From NCBI RefSeq assembly GCF_000403395.2, contig NZ_KE159678.1, positions 108,884 through 141,941 of the forward strand: 33,058 bases of DNA, read 5' to 3'. Positions 15,173-23,693 of this stretch are shown one piece after another. The translations under genes and the position numbers were made by a program. The notes under the pieces were generated by a model. The model made no database searches and had not been told where the DNA came from. It was given only the letters and a program-made list of their open reading frames with translations. Origin of the DNA: Anaerotruncus sp. G3(2012). GTDB taxonomy: Bacteria > Bacillota > Clostridia > Oscillospirales > Ruminococcaceae. Each line of letters opens with the position of its first letter. The stretch's first letter is position 1.

Positions 15173-15205
15173 AGGCTGTGGGTCTCCTTTCCTGATTTTG
15201 GGCAT

Positions 15206-15240
15206 CAAAAAGAGGCAGCCGCATCATTTGCGGTTGCCTC
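15206..15240 (-). terminator. Intrinsic terminator-like hairpin upstream of the adhesin gene
   Basis: On the minus strand GAGGCAACCGCA and TGCGGCTGCCTC (15212-15240) form a near-perfect stem around a five-base loop, followed directly by TTTTT. It lies after the CAP gene and 34 bases before the adhesin start. It would end or attenuate transcription from upstream, leaving the adhesin dependent on read-through or antitermination. Confidence 0.75.
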
Positions 15241-15259
15241 CAACTGTGGGGACGACTGG

Positions 15260-15955
15260 TTATTTTGCGAAAAGCTCCAGGACTGCAATGCCGGGGCCCG
15301 CCGGGGTCTCCCCCCAGGCAACGCCGATGCCGGCATATTTGTGGTTAGGGTCCAGCAGGTTGGCCCGGTGGGACGGGCTTGCCAGAAAGCCGTTTACAAT
15401 GGCTTGGGGACTGCGGCTGGTGGACATGATGATCTCCCCAGTGCAGGTAAGCTCGGTATCGTACTCCCGGAAGATGGTGTCCGGGGTGGTGCCGTCCGGT
15501 CGGGTGTGGCTCAGCTTGCCGCCGCTTTCCCCCATCCGGGCCTGAGCCATCTGGGTGAGGACCGGGTCGGTCTCCAGGGCGGGCGCCCCTGCCTCGGCTC
15601 TGGCCTCATTGGTGAGACGCAGCACCTCGGCGGCAAAGGTCTCCAGGTCGTAGGGGAAGTCCTCCTTGGGATCAGCCGGTTCGGCAGATTCCACAGGCTG
15701 TGCCGTGGTTTCCGGCTCCTCCGGGGGCTGCTCCGGCACCCAGACCCAAATTTCCTCCGGGCTGGGCTCCACAGAAGACGGGGCCTCCACCTTGGGGCTC
15801 ACAGGCTTTGTCTTGGGGGGATCGGGCTGCACCGGCTGGCCAGAGCCGGCGTAGGCTGCCTCGAAGCTGAACACCTCTGCGGCGAACGCCTCGGTGGCTG
15901 TGGTGGTGAGGATGCAGACCAGCATCAGGATGATTCCCAAGCGCTTTTTGAACAT
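15260..15955 (-). CDS. Secreted CAP/SCP-domain protein
   Basis: A 231-residue protein. It has an N-terminal signal peptide (about 1-26, ending AFAAE), a Pro/Glu-rich linker (about 35-98) and a C-terminal CAP (SCP/PR1-like) domain (about 103-231). The domain shows LRLTNEARAEAG, MAQARMGE, LSHTRPDG, GEIIM and the SPSHRANLLDPNHKYAGIGVAWGE block, with His and Glu at the usual positions. Bacterial CAP proteins are secreted or wall-associated; their chemistry is poorly defined. AAGGAGC precedes the ATG. It lies between the sortase and the adhesin, in a cell-surface group that may aid mating-pair contact (inference). Confidence 0.88.
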   Translation of the reverse strand: MFKKRLGIILMLVCILTTTATEAFAAEVFSFEAAYAGSGQPVQPDPPKTKPVSPKVEAPSSVEPSPEEIWVWVPEQPPEEPETTAQPVESAEPADPKEDFPYDLETFAAEVLRLTNEARAEAGAPALETDPVLTQMAQARMGESGGKLSHTRPDGTTPDTIFREYDTELTCTGEIIMSTSRSPQAIVNGFLASPSHRANLLDPNHKYAGIGVAWGETPAGPGIAVLELFAK

Positions 15956-16035
15956 GAAAAACAGCTCCTTTCGTTTTTACGCTTACATCCTACCCATAGG
16001 AGCAAAGGGCGGAATTTGCAACAGCTTTCGGGAAT

Positions 16036-16794
16036 TTATTTTACCTCGGCAGCCTGTACCACCAGCCTTTTGGTGGGCTGCCCGGAGATACAGGTGATCA
16101 GGGTGATCTTGTTTTCCCCGGTGCGGCCGAGATAGCTCCAGTCGTCCTCCGCAATCGTCTTGAAAAGCTCCACCTCATAGGTGCGCTCTCCCAAGCTGGT
16201 GGAATAGGTGAGCTTATCCCCCTTCTTCAGCTGGTGGAGATTTTTGAAGTACCCGTCGCTGAGGTCAAAATTGACATTGTGACCGCAGATGCCGATGTTC
16301 CCGTCCCAGCTGCTGGTGTGGGAGAAGTGGGCCAGCCCCTGGGTCATGGCCTCTAATTCCTCGCCCTGCTTTGCCGCAAAGACATTGACCGAAAGACCGA
16401 TCTCCGGGATAGTAAGCACCCCCAGGCTGCCATCCTCCTGCTCCACCTTGTCGGGCAGGGTGAAGCTGTTGTAGGTAATGACCTGGTCCTCCTCCCAGAT
16501 GGTTTCGGGGTCATGGGTGATAGAAGCGGTCTGGGCCAGCTGGGCGGCGGAGGGGGCGGGCTCGATCACCACCACCCCGTCCTCGGCGGAATAGGCTTTG
16601 TTCTGCTCCAGGTCAAAGGTCAGCTCTGCCGGGTCGGCGGGCTGGGCGGCATACTGGGGCGTTGTCAGATCGCTCTGCTCGAACTTTCCATTGACATGGG
16701 ATACGATGGCTCCAATGGTAAGCCCCGCCAGGATAAGCCCGACGAAAAACCACAGGCCGTAGGTTTGGAAGAACGAACGCAGCTTCTCATACAT
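16036..16794 (-). CDS. Sortase
   Basis: A 252-residue type II membrane protein. A TM segment lies at about residues 13-34, followed by a linker and the sortase barrel (about 120-250). Catalytic residues are His172 in ICGHN, Cys235 in TLITC and Arg243 in PTKRLVV. Sortases cleave LPXTG-like signals and link surface proteins to peptidoglycan or to pilin lysines. The start at 16794 is preferred to an ATG six codons upstream because GGGGAGGTACGGAGA precedes it; this ATG overlaps the upstream TGA. The likely substrate is the Cna_B adhesin two genes downstream, whose sorting signal is missing in this copy. Confidence 0.9.
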   Translation of the reverse strand: MYEKLRSFFQTYGLWFFVGLILAGLTIGAIVSHVNGKFEQSDLTTPQYAAQPADPAELTFDLEQNKAYSAEDGVVVIEPAPSAAQLAQTASITHDPETIWEEDQVITYNSFTLPDKVEQEDGSLGVLTIPEIGLSVNVFAAKQGEELEAMTQGLAHFSHTSSWDGNIGICGHNVNFDLSDGYFKNLHQLKKGDKLTYSTSLGERTYEVELFKTIAEDDWSYLGRTGENKITLITCISGQPTKRLVVQAAEVK

Positions 16795-17839
16795 TCTCCG
16801 TACCTCCCCCATCCTGCTCCATCTCCCTGGGCATATAGATTTTCGTTTTCTCCCTGGCCGGCCGGAGATCCCGGTTCTTCCAGAGGAACCAGGCGCCGGT
16901 TCCGGCTGCGCCTACCAGAATGATCGCCCCCAGAATAAAGAAGGGGGTACCGCCCCACTCGTTGGGCTCGTTCAAGGGCGAAAGCGGCTGATCCACCGAA
17001 GGAGCAAAGACGATGGAGTAGAGGACATCGCCGGGGACAGCTCGCTGTACCTGGCCGGTGTAGGTGGCGGTAGCGATATACTCGGTGGCCCGGCTGCCTG
17101 TGGCGTAACCGGAATATTGGGCAGTGGCCGTAAATCGGTTAGGGGTGAGCCGCCCGTTTGCCTCGCCGCAGCCCATGGTGGTCCAGTCCACATCACACAG
17201 CTGCAGTTGGATGCCGTTTTTGCAGGCGGTCTTGGGGATATAATAGGTGTCGTTGCGGTCCATCCCGGACATCTGCCGGGTCTCCGTCACCAGATACCGG
17301 TAGGGCTCCGTTTCCGAAACCTCCGTGATGATACGCCCCGCATCCAGCTGCAGCTGTCCCTGGTACCCATCCTCGTCATATGCGAGCGTGGGTTCAAACA
17401 GCTGGAGCAGCTTTGCCTCCTTGTCCGAATCGCTGGCAGCCGTTACCGTTTTGCTCACCGTCTTGGTTTCCAGCTCATCCGCCAGCGGCTTCTTGAGGAC
17501 CTCCTGCACCTCGTACCGGATGCCGTTTTTCTCGAACTCCCCGGTGAGGCGGGATACCGAAGTATTTGCCGGAACCTGATAGGTTTTGATGATGAGCTTT
17601 TCGCCGTCTGTCTCTTCGGTGCGGATCTCAATGGGATAGAATCCGCCGTCGGGCTCGGCTGCCTGGTTTTCTCCGGAGAGAACTGAAATCACCGAGCCGC
17701 CATCCTCCTCATTTTCCGAATAGCTGACGGTGTAACCGGAGATTTCCGGCGTGCCAGGGGGTTCGGCCGCATAGGCCAGCGTTGGGGCCGCCGCCAACAG
17801 CATGGCTGCCAGCAGCAGGGAAAGCGCCTTTTTCACCAT
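16787..17839 (-). CDS. Signal-peptide, single-TM surface protein of the ICE
   Basis: A 350-residue protein. It has a signal peptide (about 1-25, ending AYAAE), an extracellular beta-rich region with SGYTVSYSENEE near the start and a middle containing ITEVSETEPYRYLVTETRQMSG, and a C-terminal TM (FFILGAIILVGAAGTGAWFLW, about 309-329) followed by a short basic tail. It may correspond to the membrane protein encoded near the CD1107 position in C. difficile CTn elements, but I cannot confirm that family. The ATG at 17839 has GGAGGTAA upstream and starts the signal peptide. Its stop overlaps the sortase start, indicating coupling. Likely part of the mating surface (inference). Confidence 0.7.
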   Translation of the reverse strand: MVKKALSLLLAAMLLAAAPTLAYAAEPPGTPEISGYTVSYSENEEDGGSVISVLSGENQAAEPDGGFYPIEIRTEETDGEKLIIKTYQVPANTSVSRLTGEFEKNGIRYEVQEVLKKPLADELETKTVSKTVTAASDSDKEAKLLQLFEPTLAYDEDGYQGQLQLDAGRIITEVSETEPYRYLVTETRQMSGMDRNDTYYIPKTACKNGIQLQLCDVDWTTMGCGEANGRLTPNRFTATAQYSGYATGSRATEYIATATYTGQVQRAVPGDVLYSIVFAPSVDQPLSPLNEPNEWGGTPFFILGAIILVGAAGTGAWFLWKNRDLRPAREKTKIYMPREMEQDGGGTENV

Positions 17840-17897
17840 ATAGGGATTACCTCCATTCTTTCGTTTGCCACAGTAAAAGGCTGCGGCTTTGTGCGTA

Positions 17898-17932
17898 TAT
17901 AAAAAGCACCGAGCCCAAAACGGGAGCGGTGC
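17898..17932 (-). terminator. Intrinsic terminator-like hairpin before the surface block
   Basis: On the minus strand GCACCG and CGGTGC (17906-17932) close a stem with an inner CCC/GGG around TTTT, followed by TTTTTAT. It lies in the 214-base gap between the small protein at 18054-18509 and the surface-protein gene at 16787-17839, in the same transcription direction. Confidence 0.7.
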
Positions 17933-17940
17933 GGACATTC

Positions 17941-17975
17941 AAAGGGGCCAGCCGTTTGATACGGCCAGCCCCTTT
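17941..17975 (-). other. Second hairpin in the same leader
   Basis: AAAGGGGCTGGCCGT and ACGGCTGGCCCCTTT pair over 15 bases in minus-strand RNA, with two G-U wobbles and a five-base loop. It lies nine bases before the terminator-like hairpin at 17898-17932. The tandem arrangement looks like an attenuator or RNA-processing site. Confidence 0.6.
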
Positions 17976-18053
17976 GATTTGGAGGGAGGGATATGGAAGG
18001 GGTAAAAACTGCTTTTTTACCTGTACCTATTGTAACACGAAGGACTCTCCGCT

Positions 18054-18509
18054 TCAATTTCTATCTGTTCCCATCCTGCTCCCGCCGGACCTGCGGGCTG
18101 CTGTCAGAACACTTTCAAGTTGCTGGCAGATGTACCGGAGGCCCTGGCGAAACTCCCGGATGCCGCCCTCCAGAAGCTGGTCAAACAGCTCCTGGGACAG
18201 CCCCTGTGGAAAACAGATGATCTGCTTATACAGATAGATAACGCCGCCGGAGTATTCCAGTAGCTGGTGCAGTCCAGACAGAGAGTCTCTGTTCAGGCGG
18301 TCCAGGATGGAAAGAAACAGCGCCCGATCCTGAGCAAAGGGCAAAAGCTTGTCGGCGATGATCAAAAAGCCCTGTGTCCCGGTCTCCAAAGTACCGGCCA
18401 ACACCACATATTCCTCCGCGCCCTTATGGAACAGCCCCGCGCAGGCTTCCTCCGCTTCAAAAAGGACCGGCATCTGGCGTTTCATCAGACAGAGGAGACT
18501 GCCCGCCAT
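18054..18509 (-). CDS. Unknown small helical protein of the transfer operon
   Basis: A 151-residue protein without signal peptide or TM. It is largely helical, with MPVLFEAEEACAGLFHKG (about 13-30), a short beta region EYVVLAGTLETG, and a long C-terminal helical stretch (LFDQLLEGGIREFRQGLRYICQQL). No family is recognised. ATG at 18509 is chosen for AAGGAGG just upstream. It begins 10 bases after the S1-domain gene and is followed by a 214-base gap with two hairpins, so it ends this section of the operon. Confidence 0.6.
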   Translation of the reverse strand: MAGSLLCLMKRQMPVLFEAEEACAGLFHKGAEEYVVLAGTLETGTQGFLIIADKLLPFAQDRALFLSILDRLNRDSLSGLHQLLEYSGGVIYLYKQIICFPQGLSQELFDQLLEGGIREFRQGLRYICQQLESVLTAARRSGGSRMGTDRN

Positions 18510-18519
18510 GCCGGCCTCC

Positions 18520-19845
18520 TTACAGGTGTTGTTTGATGATCCGGGTGATAATGCCAATGGCGATCCCCGCCTCCTCATCGATCCTGGTGACAACAAAGCT
18601 GACATCGTCCTTCCGGCAGGGAGTGCGCCGGTCGTGGACCGCCAGAGCTACCGCATTGACCCCCACATTCAGCCGCACATAGATGGCGTTGCGGTTGACA
18701 TCGGTGACCTTGCCGATATATTTCCCCTGCACCACGCACTTCCTGATATTCTCCTTGGCGGGATTGGGGACCGTTTCCCGGATAGACGCCTGAAGCCGGA
18801 TGTTTCCGGGATCGGAGCGGTCGATGGAAAGGAGCTTCACCAGTACCCGGTCCCCGATGCCGTAGTAGTCGTTGCAGTCGTCTACCCACTCCCAGGCCAC
18901 CTCCCTGGCAAAGATGGGGAACTCCACCCCGAAGATCTCCACCCGGACCACCCGTTCACTGACCGCGATCACACGGGCCTCCGCCACGGTGCCCTCCTGG
19001 ACCAGAGGACGGCCATCCCGCCCCGGAGTGAGGAAAAACTGCCGCTGTTTGCGGCGCATGGCATCGGCGCGGCTGGCTACCACCGAGCCGGAACGCCTGT
19101 CCAGCCCGGAGACGGTAAACTCGATCTCCGCCCCCATCATCCAGGAAAGGATCTGGGCATACCGGTTGTGAAGCTCCTTGTCGCCGCTCTCCCGGTGGTC
19201 CTCCAGACGGATGTTCATTTCGGTGGCAGGGATGACCACCCGCATATCCTTGTAGTAGACGATGGCCAGAGGCAGACCGGAGGAGGTCCGCTCCACCCCG
19301 CCCAGGATACCGGTCAGGGAGCGCTTGGTTCGCAGGGAGTTGCGAAGCTCCATCCAAAGATAGGCTTCCTTTTCTTCCACCGACTGTACCTTGCTTTCTT
19401 CATCAATGGCAAGGACCCTTGGAGCAGGGGCTGTGGAGGCTGCCCCCCTTCTGCGGGTGGGAGCCGAGCTGACGGCTGCCTCCTGCTCCGATGCTGCCGC
19501 AGATGCCCTGCGCCGCCGGGGGACAGGGGCAGGCGATTCGGCGGTAGGCGATTTCTCCGGTGAAACAGACTCGTCCGCCTGCGGGACATCCTGGGACTCC
19601 TCCGAAACGGAAGGAGGCGGTTCCTCCATAGAGGGGGCGTCTTCCAGCTGGGCATCCTCTTGGCCGGGAATATTGTCCACCGGTCCACCGCCGTCTTCTG
19701 TCGGGGGCTCAGAGATGACCCCTTCACTCTCCTCCGGCGGGCCGGTGAAGTTGTCGGGGGCCTCCAATGCCTCCTCCTGTGCCGTAAGGGATAATACCTC
19801 GGCTTCCTGGTTTTCGATTTCGGGAACTTCCTTTTTTCTGGGCAT
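18520..19845 (-). CDS. S1-like RNA-binding domain protein of the ICE
   Basis: A 441-residue protein. Residues about 1-130 are low-complexity, rich in Glu, Pro and Ser. A central region (about 150-270) has TGILGG and VIPATEMN and resembles a degenerate OB/S1 fold. Two S1-like barrels follow at about 280-355 (VQEGTVAEARVIAVSERVVRVEIFG, GDRVLVKLLSID) and 370-441 (GKYIGKVTDVNRNAIYVRL, KDDVSFVVTRID). S1 domains bind RNA. Similar proteins are common in Clostridial ICEs, with no defined role. The ATG at 19845 is preferred over a GTG three codons upstream because AAGGAG lies ten bases before it. It could affect translation or antitermination of the element (inference). Confidence 0.75.
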   Translation of the reverse strand: MPRKKEVPEIENQEAEVLSLTAQEEALEAPDNFTGPPEESEGVISEPPTEDGGGPVDNIPGQEDAQLEDAPSMEEPPPSVSEESQDVPQADESVSPEKSPTAESPAPVPRRRRASAAASEQEAAVSSAPTRRRGAASTAPAPRVLAIDEESKVQSVEEKEAYLWMELRNSLRTKRSLTGILGGVERTSSGLPLAIVYYKDMRVVIPATEMNIRLEDHRESGDKELHNRYAQILSWMMGAEIEFTVSGLDRRSGSVVASRADAMRRKQRQFFLTPGRDGRPLVQEGTVAEARVIAVSERVVRVEIFGVEFPIFAREVAWEWVDDCNDYYGIGDRVLVKLLSIDRSDPGNIRLQASIRETVPNPAKENIRKCVVQGKYIGKVTDVNRNAIYVRLNVGVNAVALAVHDRRTPCRKDDVSFVVTRIDEEAGIAIGIITRIIKQHL

Positions 19846-19867
19846 AAGATTCACACTCCTTAAAATT

Positions 19868-19903
19868 GATATATATTTGAAAGTGCGGGAAAAGCACTGT
19901 CAA
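19868..19903 (-). promoter_or_regulatory. Possible internal promoter with a dyad
   Basis: On the minus strand a perfect -35 TTGACA (19898-19903) is followed by AT-rich ATATATAT about 20 bases on. The -10 match and spacing are imperfect. A GTGC-7-GCAC dyad (19883-19897) lies in the spacer. It sits 5' of the S1-domain gene, in the 80-base gap after virD4. Confidence 0.35.
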
Positions 19904-19925
19904 AGCATTTGAGGCCACAGGCTGT

Positions 19926-21818
19926 TTAGGGAGCCTCCTCCAGCTTGCGGTATTTTTTTCGTGGGCGGACCGGCTTGTCAGGCACACCGCCTTCCGGCTT
20001 CTCCACCTCTTTTTCTTCTGGTGATTCCAGCACGGGGACTTTTTTTGCCTGTTCCTCCTCCGCCCGCCATGCAGGGATATACTCCGATGCCCTGGATTTC
20101 ACCAGCCGCTGTGCGTCCGGGTGCAGCGAATAGTCGAACTTTTCGCACTGGAGGACATTGTGGCCCCGGATGATCACCAGCTCCTGATCCAAAGGCATCC
20201 GCAAAATCTCATCCATGGTCATCAGCTTACGGCGGCCCAGGCCGCTGGTTTCCCGATACTGGGGGGTGTAGCTGCTCACCTGCCAGGAGGAGAGCTGCCG
20301 GGCGGTGCTCTGGACGCCGATGGTGATCTCCCCGGTGCGGTCGCTCAAAAACTTGGCGGTGGCCTCATCGGTGCAGCCCAGCGCGATCTGCACATCACAG
20401 TTGCCGATGATCTCCTGCCAGACATCGTTGGGATACCGGTTTTTCATCTGGGCCAGGTTCTGGAAGATCACGCTCACCGAGATAGCCCGGCTGCAGGTGA
20501 CGGAAATTTTTTTGTTGAAGTCCAAAATGAGGCCGCTGTTGGGATGCTCGTCCAAAATGAAATTCACCGGAATATCGCAGCGGCCGCCCTTTCCTACCGA
20601 ATCGGCATACCGCACCAGCTTGATAAACAGGCAGGAGAAGAAAAGGGAGGAGAGGAAGTCAAAGGTGGCGTCCTGGTCGCTGGTGATGCAGAAGAAGGCG
20701 CACTTCTCTTTGGCCGGCAGCTCCAGATCGATCTCGTCAAAGGAAGTGATCTTGCGGATCAGCTCCGACTGGAACACCTGGAGCCGACTGCCCAGGCCTA
20801 TGATGACGCCGCCCCGCACCGAGTCGGCCGCCTGCTTGAAAATATTGTAGGGAGCTTTGGCCGGATGCCCTGGCGGCAGGGCGCCGATCATCTTGGTAAG
20901 GGCTGCCTCGCTTTCATTGCAAAGCAGCTGGTAAACCTCGCCGATGTTGCAAAGCCTTTCTGGGTAGGTGAAGCGCACATAGAGGATCAGGGCTTTCAGA
21001 AGGTTCAGTTCGCTGTTGTCCCAGAAGTGGTCGCTTTTGCCGCCGGAGGTATTCTTGATGATGGTATCCGCAAAGACCTGAGCCATTACCTCGTCACCCA
21101 CTTCGTTCAGGCAGTTCCAACTGTCGCTGTTCTGGGGGCGGATCAGGTTCAAGACCCGGACGGTGTAGCCGCTTACAGAAAGGAAGGCTGCCATATCCTC
21201 GAACAGCTCGGATTTGGGGTCGGTGATGATGACCGATTCCCCCCGGCGCACCGCTTGCAGCACCATATTGCGGACAAAGGCCCTGCTCTTGCCGCTGCCG
21301 CTTGCGCCATAGATGGCAAAATTTCGATTGAGGCGGGAATCGGTGGGGAGGCAGACCGCCTTTGCCCCTTTCCTCCCCAGGATGACGGCATCGGTGCTTT
21401 TCACATCGGTGACCCATAAGGTTTCCCGCAGCTCCCGGTCGCTCATAAAGCCCGCTGTGCCGTAGCTGCCGGAATCTGCGTAGGTCAGCTTGCGGGCGCT
21501 GTCGTACTCCCCGCCGCCATCCCGGCCGATGCGGAAGACGAACAGAATGAGAACTGCCAGCACTGCCAAAATGAGGCCCATGCTGATAAGGCCCTCCGGC
21601 CAATGAAAGGAAGCGGCCAGGCACCGCAGCACCGAGGGGTCCGGCGGTTTTGGCGCGTTGTGACCGAGAACGCCGCCGGTCTGCTGCCACGCTTTGTAGT
21701 GAATAAGCAGTTGGGCAAGGAATCCGCCGCCGTAGAGCAGCAGCCCCAACAGCAGCGGGAGAAAAACAAGCAGGACGATTTTCTTTTTGGGTTCTATCTC
21801 AGCCCCACCTCCTTCCAT
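19926..21818 (-). CDS. virD4: VirD4-like coupling ATPase
   Basis: A 630-residue type IV coupling protein. Two TM segments (about 12-40 and 62-90) are followed by the TraG/VirD4 ATPase. Walker A is YGASGSGKS at about 170-178, preceded by NFAIYG. Walker B is FILDEHPN at about 417-424, followed by the sensor-like SVSVIFQNLAQM. It docks the relaxase-DNA substrate to the channel and belongs with CD1115-type proteins of Clostridial ICEs. The C-terminus is charged and Pro/Lys-rich. The ATG at 21818 has no Shine-Dalgarno; a strong AAGGAGGTG lies just downstream of it, 10 bases before an in-frame ATA, so the true start is uncertain. It overlaps the upstream gene by 25 bases. Confidence 0.95.
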   Translation of the reverse strand: MEGGGAEIEPKKKIVLLVFLPLLLGLLLYGGGFLAQLLIHYKAWQQTGGVLGHNAPKPPDPSVLRCLAASFHWPEGLISMGLILAVLAVLILFVFRIGRDGGGEYDSARKLTYADSGSYGTAGFMSDRELRETLWVTDVKSTDAVILGRKGAKAVCLPTDSRLNRNFAIYGASGSGKSRAFVRNMVLQAVRRGESVIITDPKSELFEDMAAFLSVSGYTVRVLNLIRPQNSDSWNCLNEVGDEVMAQVFADTIIKNTSGGKSDHFWDNSELNLLKALILYVRFTYPERLCNIGEVYQLLCNESEAALTKMIGALPPGHPAKAPYNIFKQAADSVRGGVIIGLGSRLQVFQSELIRKITSFDEIDLELPAKEKCAFFCITSDQDATFDFLSSLFFSCLFIKLVRYADSVGKGGRCDIPVNFILDEHPNSGLILDFNKKISVTCSRAISVSVIFQNLAQMKNRYPNDVWQEIIGNCDVQIALGCTDEATAKFLSDRTGEITIGVQSTARQLSSWQVSSYTPQYRETSGLGRRKLMTMDEILRMPLDQELVIIRGHNVLQCEKFDYSLHPDAQRLVKSRASEYIPAWRAEEEQAKKVPVLESPEEKEVEKPEGGVPDKPVRPRKKYRKLEEAP

Positions 21819-22879
21819 ATCGCGGCAGGGTCCAGCAGATGAAGCCGTACAGCCCTGCCAAGATAGCGTTCCAGACAGTCAGCCTGAAAATCTAAACAGA
21901 CGGCATGACCCTGTTTCCCGAAAAGCTCCAGCCCGGTCCGAAACCGCTTGAGCCGTTCCAGGTCGAAATCATAGGAAAACAAAACTGGGTTTCCATCCAT
22001 GGAAGCATCGCTGTCAAAGGGAAAGGCAACCGGTTCCCCATAGCTGCTTTGCAATCGGGCATGAAGCCGCCTCTGCAAATCTGGCCGGCAGAGCAGCTGA
22101 AGCTGCCGGACTCCATTTTCATCGCAGGGTAGATAGCGCATAACAGGGAAGGCACCGTCCAGCCGGAAATACTGCCGCCGGTTCCCGCCCTCGCTTTGCA
22201 GCAGGTCGAGAGCGGTACCCATATTCGCGCCAATCATCAGCCCCTCTATTTCAGAGAGGGGAATCCTCTGACGAATCAGGATACCCTTCACCGCGCCCAT
22301 CAGCTTTTGCTCCGCCTTGGAACTCCATTTGAGGGGCGCTGCGCCGGTGTGGTAAACGAGGGCGGCATATCCCGTCCCCATCAGCAGCCCCACAGCGCGG
22401 GTGGCCTTGATGCGGGTGGATTCCGCTCCCTGCCCTTTGACCTCCAGGGAGCTGTAAAAGGCGGGGACAGAGAAATCGGGGGGATTCCCCAGCTGATAGA
22501 AGGGCGGTTTTTCATCCGGGTAGAGCCGGACACCGGCCCGAAACATCAGCAGATAGACCGCCGCGGTACGGTGGAGGCGCTCCACGCTGATGGGGTCGCT
22601 CTTCCGGCAGCGGGCAAGATAGCTTTCTGTAAAAAGGGGCTGAAACCGTTCGGGGCAGGCCCTGTTCAGAAGCGTCCGTCCCTTTTGAGTCAGCCGCAGG
22701 GAGGGAACGCCGTTTTTGTGATGCCGCCTCAGCAGCTTGTCCGCCCGAAGGACAGAAACGGTTTTTCGGGTCCACTCGGTGCTGCCGGGAATCAGGGTCA
22801 GGAACCTAACGGGGAGGTCTCCGCACAGGGCTGTCAGCCCCAAAAGGGTGTCCTCCCGCACCTCCGAAACTTCCGCCAT
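21794..22879 (-). CDS. Winged-helix N-terminal protein of the transfer operon
   Basis: A 361-residue protein. Residues about 8-75 form a predicted winged helix (LLGLTALCGDLPVRFLTL, TRKTVSVLRADKLLRRHHK, SLRLTQKGRTLL). An acidic/basic mixed domain follows with RLHRTAAVYLLMFRAGVRLYPDE (about 102-124), IKATRAVGLLMGTGYAALVYH and MIGANMGTALDLLQ. The arrangement recalls plasmid replication-relaxation (Replic_Relax) proteins, but identity is not certain. ATG at 22879 is chosen over the TTG immediately before it because GGAGGTGG is seven bases away. It may bind DNA and prepare substrate for the overlapping virD4 product (inference). Confidence 0.6.
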   Translation of the reverse strand: MAEVSEVREDTLLGLTALCGDLPVRFLTLIPGSTEWTRKTVSVLRADKLLRRHHKNGVPSLRLTQKGRTLLNRACPERFQPLFTESYLARCRKSDPISVERLHRTAAVYLLMFRAGVRLYPDEKPPFYQLGNPPDFSVPAFYSSLEVKGQGAESTRIKATRAVGLLMGTGYAALVYHTGAAPLKWSSKAEQKLMGAVKGILIRQRIPLSEIEGLMIGANMGTALDLLQSEGGNRRQYFRLDGAFPVMRYLPCDENGVRQLQLLCRPDLQRRLHARLQSSYGEPVAFPFDSDASMDGNPVLFSYDFDLERLKRFRTGLELFGKQGHAVCLDFQADCLERYLGRAVRLHLLDPAAIWKEVGLR

Positions 22880-22989
22880 CAAACCACCTCCTTTTCCACA
22901 AAATTGCGACCAGTGCCGCTTGTACTTGGGTGCTTTTTTGCCCCTGCCCGGCCTGGGAAAGCCGCATGGGCAGAGCGTTTCCTTCTTTC

Positions 22990-23041
22990 AAAACACCTCC
23001 GTTTTTGTCCGCCTCAAAAAGCAGAAAAACGGAGGTGTTTT
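22990..23041. terminator. Bidirectional terminator-like hairpin
   Basis: AAAACACCTCCGTTTTT (22990-23006) and its exact inverted copy (23025-23041) flank an 18-base loop, with T/A runs on both sides. It occupies the 172-base gap between the DUF6100-like gene and the winged-helix gene. No gene is seen in the rest of that gap. Confidence 0.8.
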
Positions 23042-23051
23042 TTGGCCCTTT

Positions 23052-23693
23052 TCAGGGCGTTTTGATTGGGTGCAGATCCAGCCATTTTCCCAGATATTCC
23101 GGGGCCATGACATAGACCTCGGTGCCCTCCCTGTCACCCATGTCAGAGGTGTAGAGGTTGGTGCAGAGCAGCCCGTTGTCGTCCACCAAAAAGTGGTCGG
23201 CGATGACATCCAGCACCTGTTTGACCTCGATGTTGTCGTGGTCCCGTACCATCCGTTCCGGCAGCCCGGCGCTGTACAGGTGACGAAAGCAAACCACCGC
23301 CCGCCTTAGCCGCCGGATGGGATGCCCTTTCCCGTATTCTGTCAAAGCGGCTGAGAGCGGCCCGGTAAGAAAGGCGCAGGAACCTGCTTTCTTTTTGGGC
23401 AACAGCCCCGGCAGGAAGATGCGGTACCAGTGTTCTTCCGCTTCTACCTGGATGCCCTGTGTTTGGGCGGCTTCACGAAGCACCTCCGTCCTGGGGAGAA
23501 AACAGGTCTCCACCCGGACATCCCTGATACCACAGGCCAGCCGTTCCGCCAGGCCGGAGGCGTCCTGAAGGCTGCGGCGGTATCCCTCAAAGTCCTCCGG
23601 CAGCGACTGTTTTGCCCGGCTGAGCCAGAAGCCCAGCTGCTCGGTTTCCCCCTGATACCGGATCAGGCGCTTTTGCAATTCATGCTGATTCAT
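23052..23693 (-). CDS. DUF6100-like protein
   Basis: A 213-residue soluble protein resembling the DUF6100 family of Clostridial mobile elements. It has an N-terminal helical pair (residues 1-50, LGFWLSRAKQSLPEDFEGY), HWYRIFLPGLLPKKK (about 87-101), FLTGPLSAAL, and a C-terminal block with RDHDNIEVKQVLDVIADHFL (about 150-169) and DDNGLLCTNLYT. Biochemical function is not known. The ATG overlaps the upstream TGA (ATGA) and has AGGAGGAATC before it, so it is translationally coupled to the DUF5697-like gene. A strong terminator-like hairpin follows. Confidence 0.7.
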   Translation of the reverse strand: MNQHELQKRLIRYQGETEQLGFWLSRAKQSLPEDFEGYRRSLQDASGLAERLACGIRDVRVETCFLPRTEVLREAAQTQGIQVEAEEHWYRIFLPGLLPKKKAGSCAFLTGPLSAALTEYGKGHPIRRLRRAVVCFRHLYSAGLPERMVRDHDNIEVKQVLDVIADHFLVDDNGLLCTNLYTSDMGDREGTEVYVMAPEYLGKWLDLHPIKTP

